NCBI GenBank assembly: GCA_026419775.2
Contig: JAOPGA020001738.1
Span: 1-64,000, forward strand
From: Acrasis kona
Lineage: Eukaryota > Heterolobosea > Eutetramitea > Acrasida > Acrasidae
Direction: 5' to 3'
Length of the DNA stretch: 64,000 nucleotides
Below the pieces are notes generated by a model. That model was not told the DNA's origin and did no database searches. It worked only from the letters and a program-made list of their open reading frames with translations. Shown here one piece after another: positions 50,994 through 61,122 of the stretch. The position numbers and the translations under genes are program-made. How positions within the stretch are numbered: position 1 is the first letter of the stretch; every line of letters begins with the position of its first letter.

Positions 50994-52312
50994 CATTCTT
51001 TTGTGCAGTACCAAACCTTTTGACACCTTGAACATCTCAACAACGATCCCTTCTTTTTACAGACGCTGCACCCATAACTCAATTGGAGTGTTGTCTTCAA
51101 GTCTTGATCTCTACCACTCATGATCAGGTCATGTGATGTGGGAATGTTGGGTGCGACTTGTCTCTTTGGGTTGGCACCATTCTCCAATAAAAGTGTTGCT
51201 ATTGCTTTGTAACCATTCTCCAATGCAAGGCTTAAAGGTGTGTGGGTCCCTTCGTCAATAGTGTCAAGGTTAAGCTTCTTTGTGTCTATTAATAGTTTCA
51301 AGCAGTCTTCACGTTTAGTTTGTGGCACAACGTTGTGATGGTGGTGACCTCCGCAGTTATGTGGTTCTTCGTCCTCTGATTTGATGATGGCATAGGCAGG
51401 ACTCATGTCGTAGCAACGTACATTAACGTCAGCGTTTGCTGTGATTAAAAGTTTGATTTGATCTCCTTGTCTCTTCATGCAAGCTCTCCAAAGTGCAGTG
51501 AATTGAAGGTTGCTTTGGTAATTGACGTCAGCCCCTGACTTAATAATGTGCATGGCAACTAGACCAGAGTTCAGGTGCTGCTTTTGGTCACGATGTGGAT
51601 CGCACATTCCATCAAGCGATACCATTAATGGCGTCAAACCTCTCGCTCCATCAGCGTTTACATCCGCTCCATTACTTATAAGGAATGTAACGACTCTCAG
51701 ATCAGCTTTCTGACATGCTGCCATCAAAGGCGTGTAATTAGCTTTTCTGTGTGGGGTGTTGATCATTTTTGGACTTTTTTGGTAAATGTACTTGACAAGT
51801 TCAATGTCTGGTTTATTGCTAAAGCAAGCATAGAAAAAGCATGAAGCGATACCGGTTTCATCATTGTCAGAGTCTTCAACACTGGCACCTAACTCTACAA
51901 ACAGTTTCACCAAGGGTAGACTTCCGGCGAAGCAAGCAAGAGAGATAGGGGATTGAAAGTCGTCAAAACGAGTTTCATTGATGTATTTTCCGACATCAGC
52001 TCCATTGTAGTGGTCTAAAAGAATCTTTACTTCGTTGTATTCTAATCTTGAGATCGCACATTGTAGGTAGTCGTCATAGGTATCATGTTTATGATTTTGT
52101 GGAACAACATTTGGTGGAATGGGTTGGTTATGCTTTGGAACTTTTCTTTTTGGGGTATGATGGTGGTTGCAGTGCTCTCCGTGAACATGTTCTTCGTGCT
52201 CATCATCATCGTGTTCGTGGTCACAGTTTTCGTCATGTTCATGTTCTTCATGGTCATGGTTACAGTTCTCATCGTGCTGATGATCATGTGAGTGGTGATG
52301 GTGATGTGCCAT
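50945..52312 (-). CDS. His-rich ankyrin repeat protein with a C-terminal MYND finger
   Basis: Single exon of 455 residues. The first 55 residues are a His/Asp/Glu/Cys-rich segment with five consecutive His and repeated HDENC units, probably binding zinc, nickel or copper. About seven ankyrin repeats follow (residues about 95-390; examples TPLMAACQKADLRVVTFLI and TPLSLALENGYKAIATLLL). The C-terminal MYND finger (about 415-452) reads CSVCKKKGSLLRCSRC...WYCTKECQ...HKNEC. MYND/ankyrin proteins such as ANKMY2 act as adaptors. The gene lies downstream of the zinc transporter, separated only by LSM12, so a zinc-related role is possible but inferred from position and the His tract only. Confidence 0.88.
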   Translation of the reverse strand: MAHHHHHSHDHQHDENCNHDHEEHEHDENCDHEHDDDEHEEHVHGEHCNHHHTPKRKVPKHNQPIPPNVVPQNHKHDTYDDYLQCAISRLEYNEVKILLDHYNGADVGKYINETRFDDFQSPISLACFAGSLPLVKLFVELGASVEDSDNDETGIASCFFYACFSNKPDIELVKYIYQKSPKMINTPHRKANYTPLMAACQKADLRVVTFLISNGADVNADGARGLTPLMVSLDGMCDPHRDQKQHLNSGLVAMHIIKSGADVNYQSNLQFTALWRACMKRQGDQIKLLITANADVNVRCYDMSPAYAIIKSEDEEPHNCGGHHHHNVVPQTKREDCLKLLIDTKKLNLDTIDEGTHTPLSLALENGYKAIATLLLENGANPKRQVAPNIPTSHDLIMSGRDQDLKTTLQLSYGCSVCKKKGSLLRCSRCQKVWYCTKECQLKDWSTHKNECKTK

Positions 52313-52424
52313 CTTTTGTGAACTAATTAGTAATGTCAACCAAGTTGTAAATACAGACTAAACTGGAAGAAAAATAAGTCAACGAGTCAACAGATAACAT
52401 TGTTTTCATTGAATACTTTACATT

Positions 52425-55001
52425 CTATCTTTTCTTTGGTCCTGACTTTTGATTTTTTTGATTTGCTTTTTCTTCTGCAATCATTTGCATGTCCCTCTCT
52501 ACATCTGCGGTTGTTCTCTTCCTTTGTCTCTGAGGGAGTTTTTCTATAAACGCTCTAAATTTCTGGTCTACTTTTGTATACATGGGATCCAATTTAGAAA
52601 GAGGTGCTATAAACTCTGACGTATCTAAAGGCCTTGTGTCCAGCCTCTTTATTCTTCTCTCGTTCAATACCTTTTTAACAGTATTATATATACTTCCTGA
52701 TGAAAAACCAATAGTTGTTATAGCCAAGGTACTAGTATCAAATGAATGTGGCAGAGGCCGATTAATTCTCTTCTCAATCAGAACCTTCCAAAGCTCATAA
52801 TTAGATCCGTAGTCAGGAATTACAGTATGAATCATTCTTTGGAACAAATTTATAAATGCAGGTTGGTCTCCATCCCAAGGTTCCCTGGAGTTGGCGACAA
52901 CCATAATCCTTTCTCCTTTTTTAAGAGTTTTTATTTGTGCAAGTAATTCTTTTTTCAACCTCACACCACCCTTCTTGTTTTTCGCCTTCCCTTTTCCTTT
53001 AAGCACCCAATCAAAATCATCGACATAAATAATGGCGGGTTGCATATCTCTGGCAACTTCAAACGCCATCTTAATTAAAACACTAGTTTCCTTTGCGCCA
53101 TCGTACTTTCCAATTAGATTATTAGGGCTGAGATCGATAAGGGTCGCAGCAACACTGTTTGCCATAGCATATGTCAACATGGTCTTGCCACTCTTCTCTG
53201 GGCCATAAATTAGTACTGCCTTATAATGTGGCGACTTCTCATGCATTGATTGGGATCCTAGAGGCAATATCAATTCAGAAATAGCCTCTCTTACCTGACC
53301 CATACTAGGCTCGACATACCCTTCTAGTACTGATCCTATCATGCGATGGCAACCAATATAGTCGCTCACGTGAATGTCCTTTGGATATTTTTTTATCACC
53401 TCCAAAAACACTAGTTCACTCAAAAAGGGCTCCGTTTTACTCGCCGATACTGTCGATAAGCTACCATCACCAGTTCCCTCACTGCTACTTTTCTTTTCCT
53501 TCTTCTTCGTTGGTGATTTCGCCCTTTTTTTGGTTGCTTTAACTACTTTCTCGCTTTCAATTTGCAATTTTAAATTATTTAGTTCATCGCGCACTTTTTG
53601 GTCGACTTGTTTTCTGAGCTCCTCTTCTATTCCTTTATCTCCTCTCATGAGTTCCTCTCTTAACATCTCTGGGTCGTATTTTTGTATAAAATCTAATGGA
53701 TTAGATTTATCGCTCCATTTGTCCAAAAAATTCTTGATACCAGATGCAATGTTGAATTTGGATTCTTCGTAATCAAATAAAACATCCTTCTTCTCTGGCT
53801 CCTCTTCCTTCTTTTTAGCTCCGGCTTTAGATTTAGGTGCAGCACTCGCTGGCTTTTTCCCTTTCGCGTTCTTCTTGTTCCCTGCATTATTTCTCTCTTC
53901 CTCTGCAGCCTTTGCGGCGGCTTCTGCTTTCGCGATTTGCTCTTTATTAGCTTGATCAACTTTCTGCATGAACATTTTACTTCCACCTTCTGCTTCTGAA
54001 GGAAATTCGGGAATACCATTTGCGCTGCTCTCCTGTCTGTACATTATGATTTGTTCTATCAAAACGTCGTGCATATCTTCCTTCATCTTCTCGCCCTCTT
54101 CAGCTATGATTTTATTGCGCGTCAATACTCGTTGCTCCGCCAGCTCCAGTTTGTTTTGTTCTTGAGTGAGTTTTCTTGATTTTCTGGTCGTCTCTAATTT
54201 TCTGACTTGGTTTAGTGGTGCGTTTTCGTTCGAGGAATCTTGAGGTGGAGCAACCATGCCCAAAAATATAGCCTCTTGCAGCGTGCTTTCGCGTGTTGTT
54301 CTGCGGGCTAAGTAGCCTCTGTATGCTTTTTGTATTTTTGTGGCGGCTTGGTCCATATCTACTTGAACCTCTCCAAGCTCTACCACCTGTCGAACTCTTT
54401 CATCTCTAAGTTTGACTTCTTTTCTGTATTTTGCTTGATGTCTACCCTGTCTACCTCTTTCGTTTGTTTGAATTATCAAAATTGCCTGTTGAATGGTCAT
54501 GGTTGAGTTTTTGTCTTCGTCCTCGCCCTCAAGGAGATTGATACTCCTGATACTATGACGTTGCATCAGAATGTCTATCAAAATTTCTCTTCTTTTTATT
54601 TCTTTTTCATTCTCTTCTAAAAAATAACGTGGTATTGGAATTTCTAGCACTTCAGGAGTTTGCTTCAAGTCTATTAGAACATCGTCAAAGTCCATAAAAT
54701 CTCCTCCAATATCAGTGAGGATTTTTTTGATCTCTAAAATTCTGCCGATTGTTGCCTCTAGTATTAATTTGACGTCCTCCCGTTTCTGAGGTTGAAGTAT
54801 TTGATCATAACACGATTCCAATTTCTTTAATATGACTCTATACCGAATGTATAGACTCGCAAAGCTCGAAACATAGTACTTTGAGAGCTCTAGTTTATCT
54901 TTTGGCAATTGAGATGGATCTGGAGGCTTCTCATACTCTATAAGCTCCGTTAAATCCACTAGTACATCGCGCAGGAGCTTGTCAAAGGTCCTATTAGACA
55001 T
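52425..55001 (-). CDS. DRC11: IQ and AAA domain protein, dynein regulatory complex subunit 11
   Basis: Single exon of 858 residues. A helical N-terminal region contains an IQ motif near residue 220 (AATKIQKAYRGYLARR) that binds calmodulin. A Lys/Ala/Glu-rich linker leads to a AAA domain from about residue 570: Walker A GPEKSGKT near 600-607 and Walker B AIIYVDDFDW near 655. The family (IQCA1 in animals, FAP82 in Chlamydomonas as I recall) belongs to the nexin-dynein regulatory complex of motile axonemes. The Walker A lysine and Walker B acidic residues are kept, so ATP binding is plausible. Its presence implies a flagellated stage or a recent flagellate ancestor. Confidence 0.93.
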   Translation of the reverse strand: MSNRTFDKLLRDVLVDLTELIEYEKPPDPSQLPKDKLELSKYYVSSFASLYIRYRVILKKLESCYDQILQPQKREDVKLILEATIGRILEIKKILTDIGGDFMDFDDVLIDLKQTPEVLEIPIPRYFLEENEKEIKRREILIDILMQRHSIRSINLLEGEDEDKNSTMTIQQAILIIQTNERGRQGRHQAKYRKEVKLRDERVRQVVELGEVQVDMDQAATKIQKAYRGYLARRTTRESTLQEAIFLGMVAPPQDSSNENAPLNQVRKLETTRKSRKLTQEQNKLELAEQRVLTRNKIIAEEGEKMKEDMHDVLIEQIIMYRQESSANGIPEFPSEAEGGSKMFMQKVDQANKEQIAKAEAAAKAAEEERNNAGNKKNAKGKKPASAAPKSKAGAKKKEEEPEKKDVLFDYEESKFNIASGIKNFLDKWSDKSNPLDFIQKYDPEMLREELMRGDKGIEEELRKQVDQKVRDELNNLKLQIESEKVVKATKKRAKSPTKKKEKKSSSEGTGDGSLSTVSASKTEPFLSELVFLEVIKKYPKDIHVSDYIGCHRMIGSVLEGYVEPSMGQVREAISELILPLGSQSMHEKSPHYKAVLIYGPEKSGKTMLTYAMANSVAATLIDLSPNNLIGKYDGAKETSVLIKMAFEVARDMQPAIIYVDDFDWVLKGKGKAKNKKGGVRLKKELLAQIKTLKKGERIMVVANSREPWDGDQPAFINLFQRMIHTVIPDYGSNYELWKVLIEKRINRPLPHSFDTSTLAITTIGFSSGSIYNTVKKVLNERRIKRLDTRPLDTSEFIAPLSKLDPMYTKVDQKFRAFIEKLPQRQRKRTTADVERDMQMIAEEKANQKNQKSGPKKR

Positions 55002-55124
55002 TTCAACTTTTTACCGCCAAACAAGTTACAATGGATTAGTTGATGAGCATCAGACAATCTTTTAGAGCTTCTGTAGTGAGTTCCTCGGAGAATTCTGAGA
55101 AGTATGCATAAAGAATAAAAGTAT

Positions 55125-55595
55125 TTAGAATTTTATTTTACATCCAGTAAATTGAATATTTTTTTGTTTCTTGAGATCTTTTCTGTTCAAATCCTTGTAT
55201 GGGTCTACTTTGGGTTTCTCAATAATGTCACGAACAATTATTTCTTTTGTAACTTTTTTCTTATCAGTACCGACATAGGTCCGCTTCATCAAAACTCTTA
55301 CATCTCCTGTCAACAGATTTGTCTTCTTTCCACACCATTTTGAATTCTTCGTTAATTTATTTCTTTCAACGCTAGAAATCCATGAAGGATGTAGTGATGA
55401 CAATAACACCTTTTTTCCTTTCCTTGCTTTTAACACATTGGTGTGTTTATCTTCAATGTAATTTCCCTTCTCATCAATTCCCTCAAATTCATCCCTCACT
55501 CTCTTCTTAGATGTGCGTTTTTTGTCACGTTTGTCTTGTTTTTCTTCATCGCTGGAATGTCCCTCATTGAGTGAGGTAAGGAATGTTGAAAACAT
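55125..55595 (-). CDS. Basic nuclear-type protein, possibly BUD22/SRFBP1-like
   Basis: Single exon of 156 residues, starting at the ATG before FSTFLTSLNEG. It is Lys-rich throughout. Two features recall the BUD22/SRFBP1 C-terminus: HPSW near residue 75 and the last residues IQFTGCKIKF, but the spacing between them is longer than usual. That family works in 40S ribosome assembly. The match is weak, and a general nucleolar basic protein is the safer description. Confidence 0.5.
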   Translation of the reverse strand: MFSTFLTSLNEGHSSDEEKQDKRDKKRTSKKRVRDEFEGIDEKGNYIEDKHTNVLKARKGKKVLLSSLHPSWISSVERNKLTKNSKWCGKKTNLLTGDVRVLMKRTYVGTDKKKVTKEIIVRDIIEKPKVDPYKDLNRKDLKKQKNIQFTGCKIKF

Positions 55596-55625
55596 GGAAG
55601 TTGACCATAAATATTCACACAAAAA
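55596..55625. promoter_or_regulatory. 30-bp gap between divergent start codons
   Basis: Only 30 bp separate the ATG of the basic protein (-) from the ATG of the small membrane protein (+). Their promoters must overlap the neighbouring genes. Confidence 0.5.
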
Positions 55626-55875
55626 ATGATGTTCCCAGGCATGATGCAGAGAGATCCCCCACCACCAAAGGGTGAGGCAAATAGAGATTTCAAATACAAA
55701 GTGACATTATTCACAGTTGGAATACTGGGGTTAGCAGTTGCGCCTTTTATTGCAAACTGCATCCTTGGCTTCAAAGGTGATCCTGTTGGTAAGTTATGAT
55801 TATGGAATGAAACTAAATTTAATAGTTGAGGCAAGAGAAACAATGTTCAACCGATTATATCCAAACCGTCTTTAA
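55626..55875 (+). CDS. 70-residue single-pass membrane protein
   Basis: Two exons (55626-55788, 55826-55875) with a 37-nt intron, in frame, 70 residues. The N-terminus is Pro/Met-rich (MMFPGMMQRDPPPP). A TM segment lies at about 29-48 (FTVGILGLAVAPFIANCILG), and the tail is charged (ARETMFNRLYPNRL). The size and layout suggest a small subunit of a mitochondrial membrane complex, but I cannot name it. It ends 16 bp before the convergent pecanex gene ends. Confidence 0.65.
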
Positions 55876-55891
55876 TAAATGTTTATATTGT

Positions 55892-58800
55892 CTACCAATA
55901 AGCAGTAGTTAATGGTGATATGAACGCAGGATACCCGATTGGTATATCCATGCTGGAATTGATTATATTACGCAAAACATGTTTCATATTTTGGATTGAA
56001 CCTCTCTCAGCAGTTTCGCTACCCAAATAAACCAACTCGTGTTGTTGACCTGCCCACAATCCTCTTACACTTTCCTTGTTCAACTTGATAATGTTGAACG
56101 ATCTTGGTTGTCTTGAAAGCATTAGTACATAATAATTGTGAGTGTTTCTTCCATCATCCATGTTCTTCTTACGGAACGAAAATAAATTGTCATGGTCGCT
56201 CAATATCGCATCCCTCCAAGCAGGATCACCCTCATGGCACATTACAATATTCTTTTTGTAATCGCTCAATGCTTCATAGACAGTTTCGGAATCGTCCACA
56301 TCAAGTTCTATAAAATGATCTTGGTACATACGCAGACCCGACTTGAGAGCCGGCGCAATCACATTGCTTAGTAGAGTAAAATCACTAAACAACCACTCAT
56401 CTTTAAAACTAGTAATCCTGTAATCACCTTTGAAGAGTTGGTGCAGTCTATCAAGGAACAAATTAATATTAACAGCATAGTGCACGCGATCGTTCAAACT
56501 TAATGCGCGCCGTCCAGACAAGGACGTCATAAAAGCCAATTTATTTATTAAATTTCTTTGATCTTCATCATACACTTTACCAAGCTTCTCTTGTCTCTTT
56601 TGAACAAAAACATTCAACATTGGACCATAAGAATCCAAAAAATTCTTAAAGCTTACATGTCCACCTGCATTGTCATAATCAATATCAAAAGTATCAGAGA
56701 AGAATGGATCATAATCAAATTCCTCCATTCCAGATAAACTTGCATTAAATGGAGAGTCCTTACCAATCCAGTAATCAAGTTGTTCGCTATCAGTCAAGTG
56801 ATACAGCATCGCCTTTACGTACAAAACAACAACAAGTTTTTGAGAATCAAATCCCATCATGATGCGATCTGCTTGATTTTCGGAAATATTATAAGTCAAC
56901 AAGGACAAATCAGAACGAAGCACTTGCCAAGTGTGCCATCGTAAATCAAGTAACTGAAACAAACTCAATAGTCTTAATTTTTTTGGGTAGTTTAAATCTT
57001 CAATTAACCTGTTCAAAAAACAAGGTTCATCCCTGTTTATCATTCTCCATAGAGCATCTTGCTCTCTCTCCTGACAAATAGTACCTTTGAATTCCAAACC
57101 ACGTAGTTGGAATGTACAGAATCCATTGCCAACCTCAATCATTTGTATCATACACGTCAGCCCCTCATTTACAACAATAAAAACATCACCAGCTTTGACA
57201 GCCCCAAATTGACCACGACGCAGTGCATTTGGAAGCTCCCTTTGTAGAGCAATCACTGCGTGCTCATAAAACAAACCATTGAGGTTATTCACACTGTATT
57301 CACCTGCAGCACCTCCATGTAGTTCGCTCGATAGTTTGGTATTTGTGGAGTCTTTTCTACTGGTGACATATTGCCTCTCCCAAAACTTTATAGCTCTTGG
57401 GTATCCCATGAACCATAAAGCACTACCAATGATTGGATACATTGGAGCACGCACAATGCTGCTCACAACCATTTGAGTTATAATCAAGAGAATGTGTGGA
57501 ATGCCCATTGGTTGTAACACAAGATGGAACATGCTACCCCAACTTAGGACAGGTGCACTATAAATACGAATAAACTCAATTTTTAGGACAAGATCTTGAA
57601 ATGCGTTTACACAGAACGAGATGACAAAGAGATCGAAAAGAAAACTTTCAGAATAAGAATAAAAGTCAATCGAAAACAATAAAGTAGAAATGAGCAGTGA
57701 AATAGCTTGGTTATATGGATTTGTGAAAGCACCGCGAAGAGCTCTTATGCTCACCATGGACACCACAAACAACGCACCTCTGTTGATGAAATGAATAGGA
57801 ACGAGCGAGAATAAAGACTTACATTGGAGGTAATTTTCTAGTGAATAATCTCATACAGGGAGTAATATTAGATTGAACAAGAACTATCCAAAGTACAAAA
57901 TCGATCCATTTGATCACATATTGGACATACTACAAAAAAACAGTGATTACAAAATAAAAAGTAGTTGGCATACCTCAAACCACATCCAATCCAGATTGAA
58001 TTTAGACTTGAATGATTGTGATAGTTTTGTTTTTAGATTCATTTTTGTTAACAATGGATATTGAAATAAAGTATAAGGATGATGTTTGCTCAATTGGGGG
58101 ATCAAATAATAAACAATAAAAGCATTTGCACAAATAATACTTGTTAAAACATATCCAAGATAAGGACTCATGTAACGATAATACACATCAAACGTTTGTG
58201 TCGAACCACACACAAATAACAGACCCAAACAACAACCAAGATCAATCAACATTCTTGACACTTTGTGAGTGCTTGTTAAAAAAAGGAAAGAACGTACCGT
58301 TTGAAAGGATTGACACTCAGTAGATTATTGGAGTACTCATACATGACACGTTCAACTTTATTCGGAGGAGAAGATCTTATTTTATTCAAAACTTCAATGA
58401 ACGGAGAAATATAATACATTGGATTGGACGGCATCCTGGACAATAAAAAACACAAACTAACCAACACACCACCATATACACCACTTGCGTAATCCAAACC
58501 ATATGGAACGGAAGAGATCGCAGCAGACCAGTAGCCTACACCAACCAACACACACATGCAAATTACATCAGAAAGTAACATGATAAAAGCACCAAGCGTA
58601 GAAACACATCCCGTACCTCCAAACAATTCAGTGTGAAAAAGTTCAAAAGCAACTAATGTAAATGTTCCAGCATGAGGCAACCAACCGAAAACAAATAATA
58701 GCGGAAACAACATAATGAGGAAGACACAAAGTGATATTGCATTGTGACTGGATGATTGAGTGGAAATGTTTAAACCGTACAATTGAAAACTATATTGATG

Positions 58801-60030
58801 TAAAAATCAAATAAAAATGTTTTTCTTCTTACGTTGGGTTGTTGACGTACATGATGACACTACTGATGAGAATGACGATACTTAGTAATGTAAAATAGAA
58901 TGCACGACTGTATGCTGTCCATAATGTGTTGTGGAAAGGAGAGTGAGCGTCTGGTTGTGGACTCTTGATGAGAGAAAATTGTGAAACACATATTGCAAAA
59001 GCTAACATGATTTTTCGATCAACTCCTTCAAAGTGAACGCTCATAAATGTTGAGGACCAAGAAATGTATGTTGCTAAAATCACACCAATCAACTCTCCAC
59101 TGAATGTGTTTCTGTCCATGAGTGATTCTAATGTTCTTCTATCAAAGTTGACCGCAATGTCCCTCTTCATGAAATTGATCTTGTATATACCTGTAGTTGT
59201 GCTTGGTCCAGGTGATGTTTGTATATTTGATGGGGGTAATTGTGTCACAAGGTTTGGAATGGGTTCCACTGTGATCTATAAATGTTAATTAGTCTAGACG
59301 TTAATTAAAGAGTTACTTCTTCTTGGGTAATATTTACATTTCCAGTCGGTGACGGCTCTTGATCTTGATTTTGCTGCGCTCCTTGCTCTTCATTAAATAC
59401 AGTCACAGTTTCCATTACTCCATGTTCGTTGAGGAAAGTAAATGTATATGTTGTTGGGTTAGCGTTATTATGCGCATCTTCAACTATTAATTATCGCTAA
59501 CTATTATTACCAACCTGGTTGAGGAGCACGGTCGATTGCACTTTCAATCGTTGTGATAGCGCCATTTCTAATGCCATTTTCATTTAATGTGCTATTGATT
59601 GATAAATCATCTGTTGCTCCATCGCTCTTCTCTTGTTGTTTTGGAGTTTCTCTTCAAAATGTTAAGCGAGTACAAATGCATCATTTACGTTGTAGTTGGC
59701 GTTTTTAATACTTCATGCTTTTGATTCAAATCAAAGAATCTGTGCCAATACAAGTTGAATCCTTTAATGCACGTAAATAGCACAAAGATGAACAATGGGT
59801 AAAATGCTTGTAGAAATGGATTTTTAGATCCCACCGACTGGAATTGTTATTAAATGGATTAGTTTAGGGCGACATACACATAACAAAACAGCCGGTATCG
59901 CCCAAAGTAAGAACCATAGTATAAAATGTATTAAGTTTATCCAAAACTTCACGTTTCTATCATAAAAGAACCCGCCCGTAAGTGATCCCAAAAACCCTCT
60001 TGTTATGAACCTTAAGAGAGTTTTGAACAT
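55892..60030 (-). CDS. Pecanex-family multi-pass membrane protein
   Basis: Nine exons (59878-60030, 59689-59837, 59515-59651, 59317-59483, 58833-59275, 58298-58789, 57974-58253, 57823-57929, 55892-57779), introns 31-44 nt, 1271 residues. The N-terminus RGFLGSLTGGFFYDRN matches the pecanex start. Many TM helices fill the first two thirds, interrupted by a low-complexity Glu/Gln/Thr loop. The pecanex_C domain shows FYEHAVIALQRELPNALRRG, VNEGLTCMIQM, LRGLEFKGTICQERE, and the end DIPIGYPAFISPLTT. Pecanex proteins act in the ER/Golgi and affect Notch signalling and ER shape in animals; the basic biochemical role is unclear. All junctions keep the frame over nine exons. Confidence 0.92.
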
Positions 60031-60078
60031 CTTGGTATCAGAACTTTTGACACCTGGTTACAATTTTTCAAAACAACC

Positions 60079-61002
60079 ATGCCCAGCCATCAATCCCGCA
60101 ATATAGTACAATTATTAATATGGCTCATAATAGTCGCAATTCAATGCACAGCAGTTTACACTTTTTACAAATCGTTTTTTCAGCAAAAAACAATGCCCAC
60201 AATCAAAAAATCTGAGAGAACTTATAAAATGTTTATGGAATCAAAAAATATACCTCAACGAACGTATAAGGAGACAAAACCGATTTTCTCGAGAGTAATA
60301 TTTATGGTCATTGACGCGATGAGAGCAGATTTAATGTTCAACAGCGGAGGCATGCCATTCACACTTTCTCACACCTTCGAATCAAAGAACTCGTTTATCG
60401 GACACGCACATCCACCAACCGTGACGCTACCGAGATTACGCTCCTTGATGTCAGGTTCGATGCCTGTGTTCTTGGATGTACTCAACAACCTAATACCCTC
60501 TGATTATGACGAATTACAATCCTCATCAACAAACGAGGACTCAATTCTTCATAAAATGAGAGACATGAATAAAACTGTTACTTTGTTTGGTGATGAAACC
60601 TGGATGAGGTTATACTCTAGTTTTGGTCCACGCTCATTCTCTTCCAACAGTGATCCAGTAACTTCTTTTTTTGTAACAGATACTGTTCAAGTTGACATTA
60701 ATGTTACCAGACATCTCGATGAAATTTCTCGTCAAGATTTTGGTTTTTTAGCTCTACATTACCTCGGACTTGACCACTTGGGCCACGTAGGTGCTGGTCA
60801 AGATATGATCAAAAATAAATTATTAGAAATGGATAATGTTGTCAAGACATTATGGGAATTTGTTGATAGTAATCAAGACACTGTAATTGTATTATGTAGC
60901 GACCATGGTATGACGGATAGTGGTAATCATGGTGGAGCAAGTAATGCGGAGACAAAGACATTTATGACTTTTCTCAATCCTAAATTCTCTAAATTGTCAT
61001 GA
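60079..61002 (+). CDS. Short PIG-G/GPI7-like ethanolamine phosphate transferase (catalytic domain only)
   Basis: Single open frame of 307 residues. A TM segment near 10-34 is followed by an alkaline-phosphatase-like domain: VIFMVIDAMRADLMF, PRLRSLMSGSMPVFLDVL, LHYLGLDHLGHVGAG, and CSDHGMTDSGNHGGAS. This is the lumenal catalytic part of GPI ethanolamine phosphate transferase 2. Full-length family members run to about 900-1000 residues with 10 or more C-terminal TM helices, which are missing here: the frame ends at a TGA and the next 120 bp lead straight to the SOD gene. It is either a genuine short paralogue or a 3'-truncated gene. The metal and nucleophile motifs look intact. Confidence 0.8.
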   Translation: MPSHQSRNIVQLLIWLIIVAIQCTAVYTFYKSFFQQKTMPTIKKSERTYKMFMESKNIPQRTYKETKPIFSRVIFMVIDAMRADLMFNSGGMPFTLSHTFESKNSFIGHAHPPTVTLPRLRSLMSGSMPVFLDVLNNLIPSDYDELQSSSTNEDSILHKMRDMNKTVTLFGDETWMRLYSSFGPRSFSSNSDPVTSFFVTDTVQVDINVTRHLDEISRQDFGFLALHYLGLDHLGHVGAGQDMIKNKLLEMDNVVKTLWEFVDSNQDTVIVLCSDHGMTDSGNHGGASNAETKTFMTFLNPKFSKLS

Positions 61003-61122
61003 TTATTATGTTCATTGAATCTCAGAAATTAGTTTTTGTAAAAACGATTGGACTATTTGAAAGCGGACACGAACAGTCAATGGATGTTACAATCCAGAAA
61101 TTACAAAAATCACTGTCAAATC

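Noticed and set aside
52048-52326. Plus-strand frames rich in Val, Phe and Met opposite the His tract
   Set aside because: Antisense of His/Asp codons in the ankyrin/MYND gene.
61000-61002. TGA ending the PIG-G-like gene as a selenocysteine codon
   Set aside because: Only ten codons follow before a TAG, with no homology to the missing part of the family and no visible SECIS-like context.
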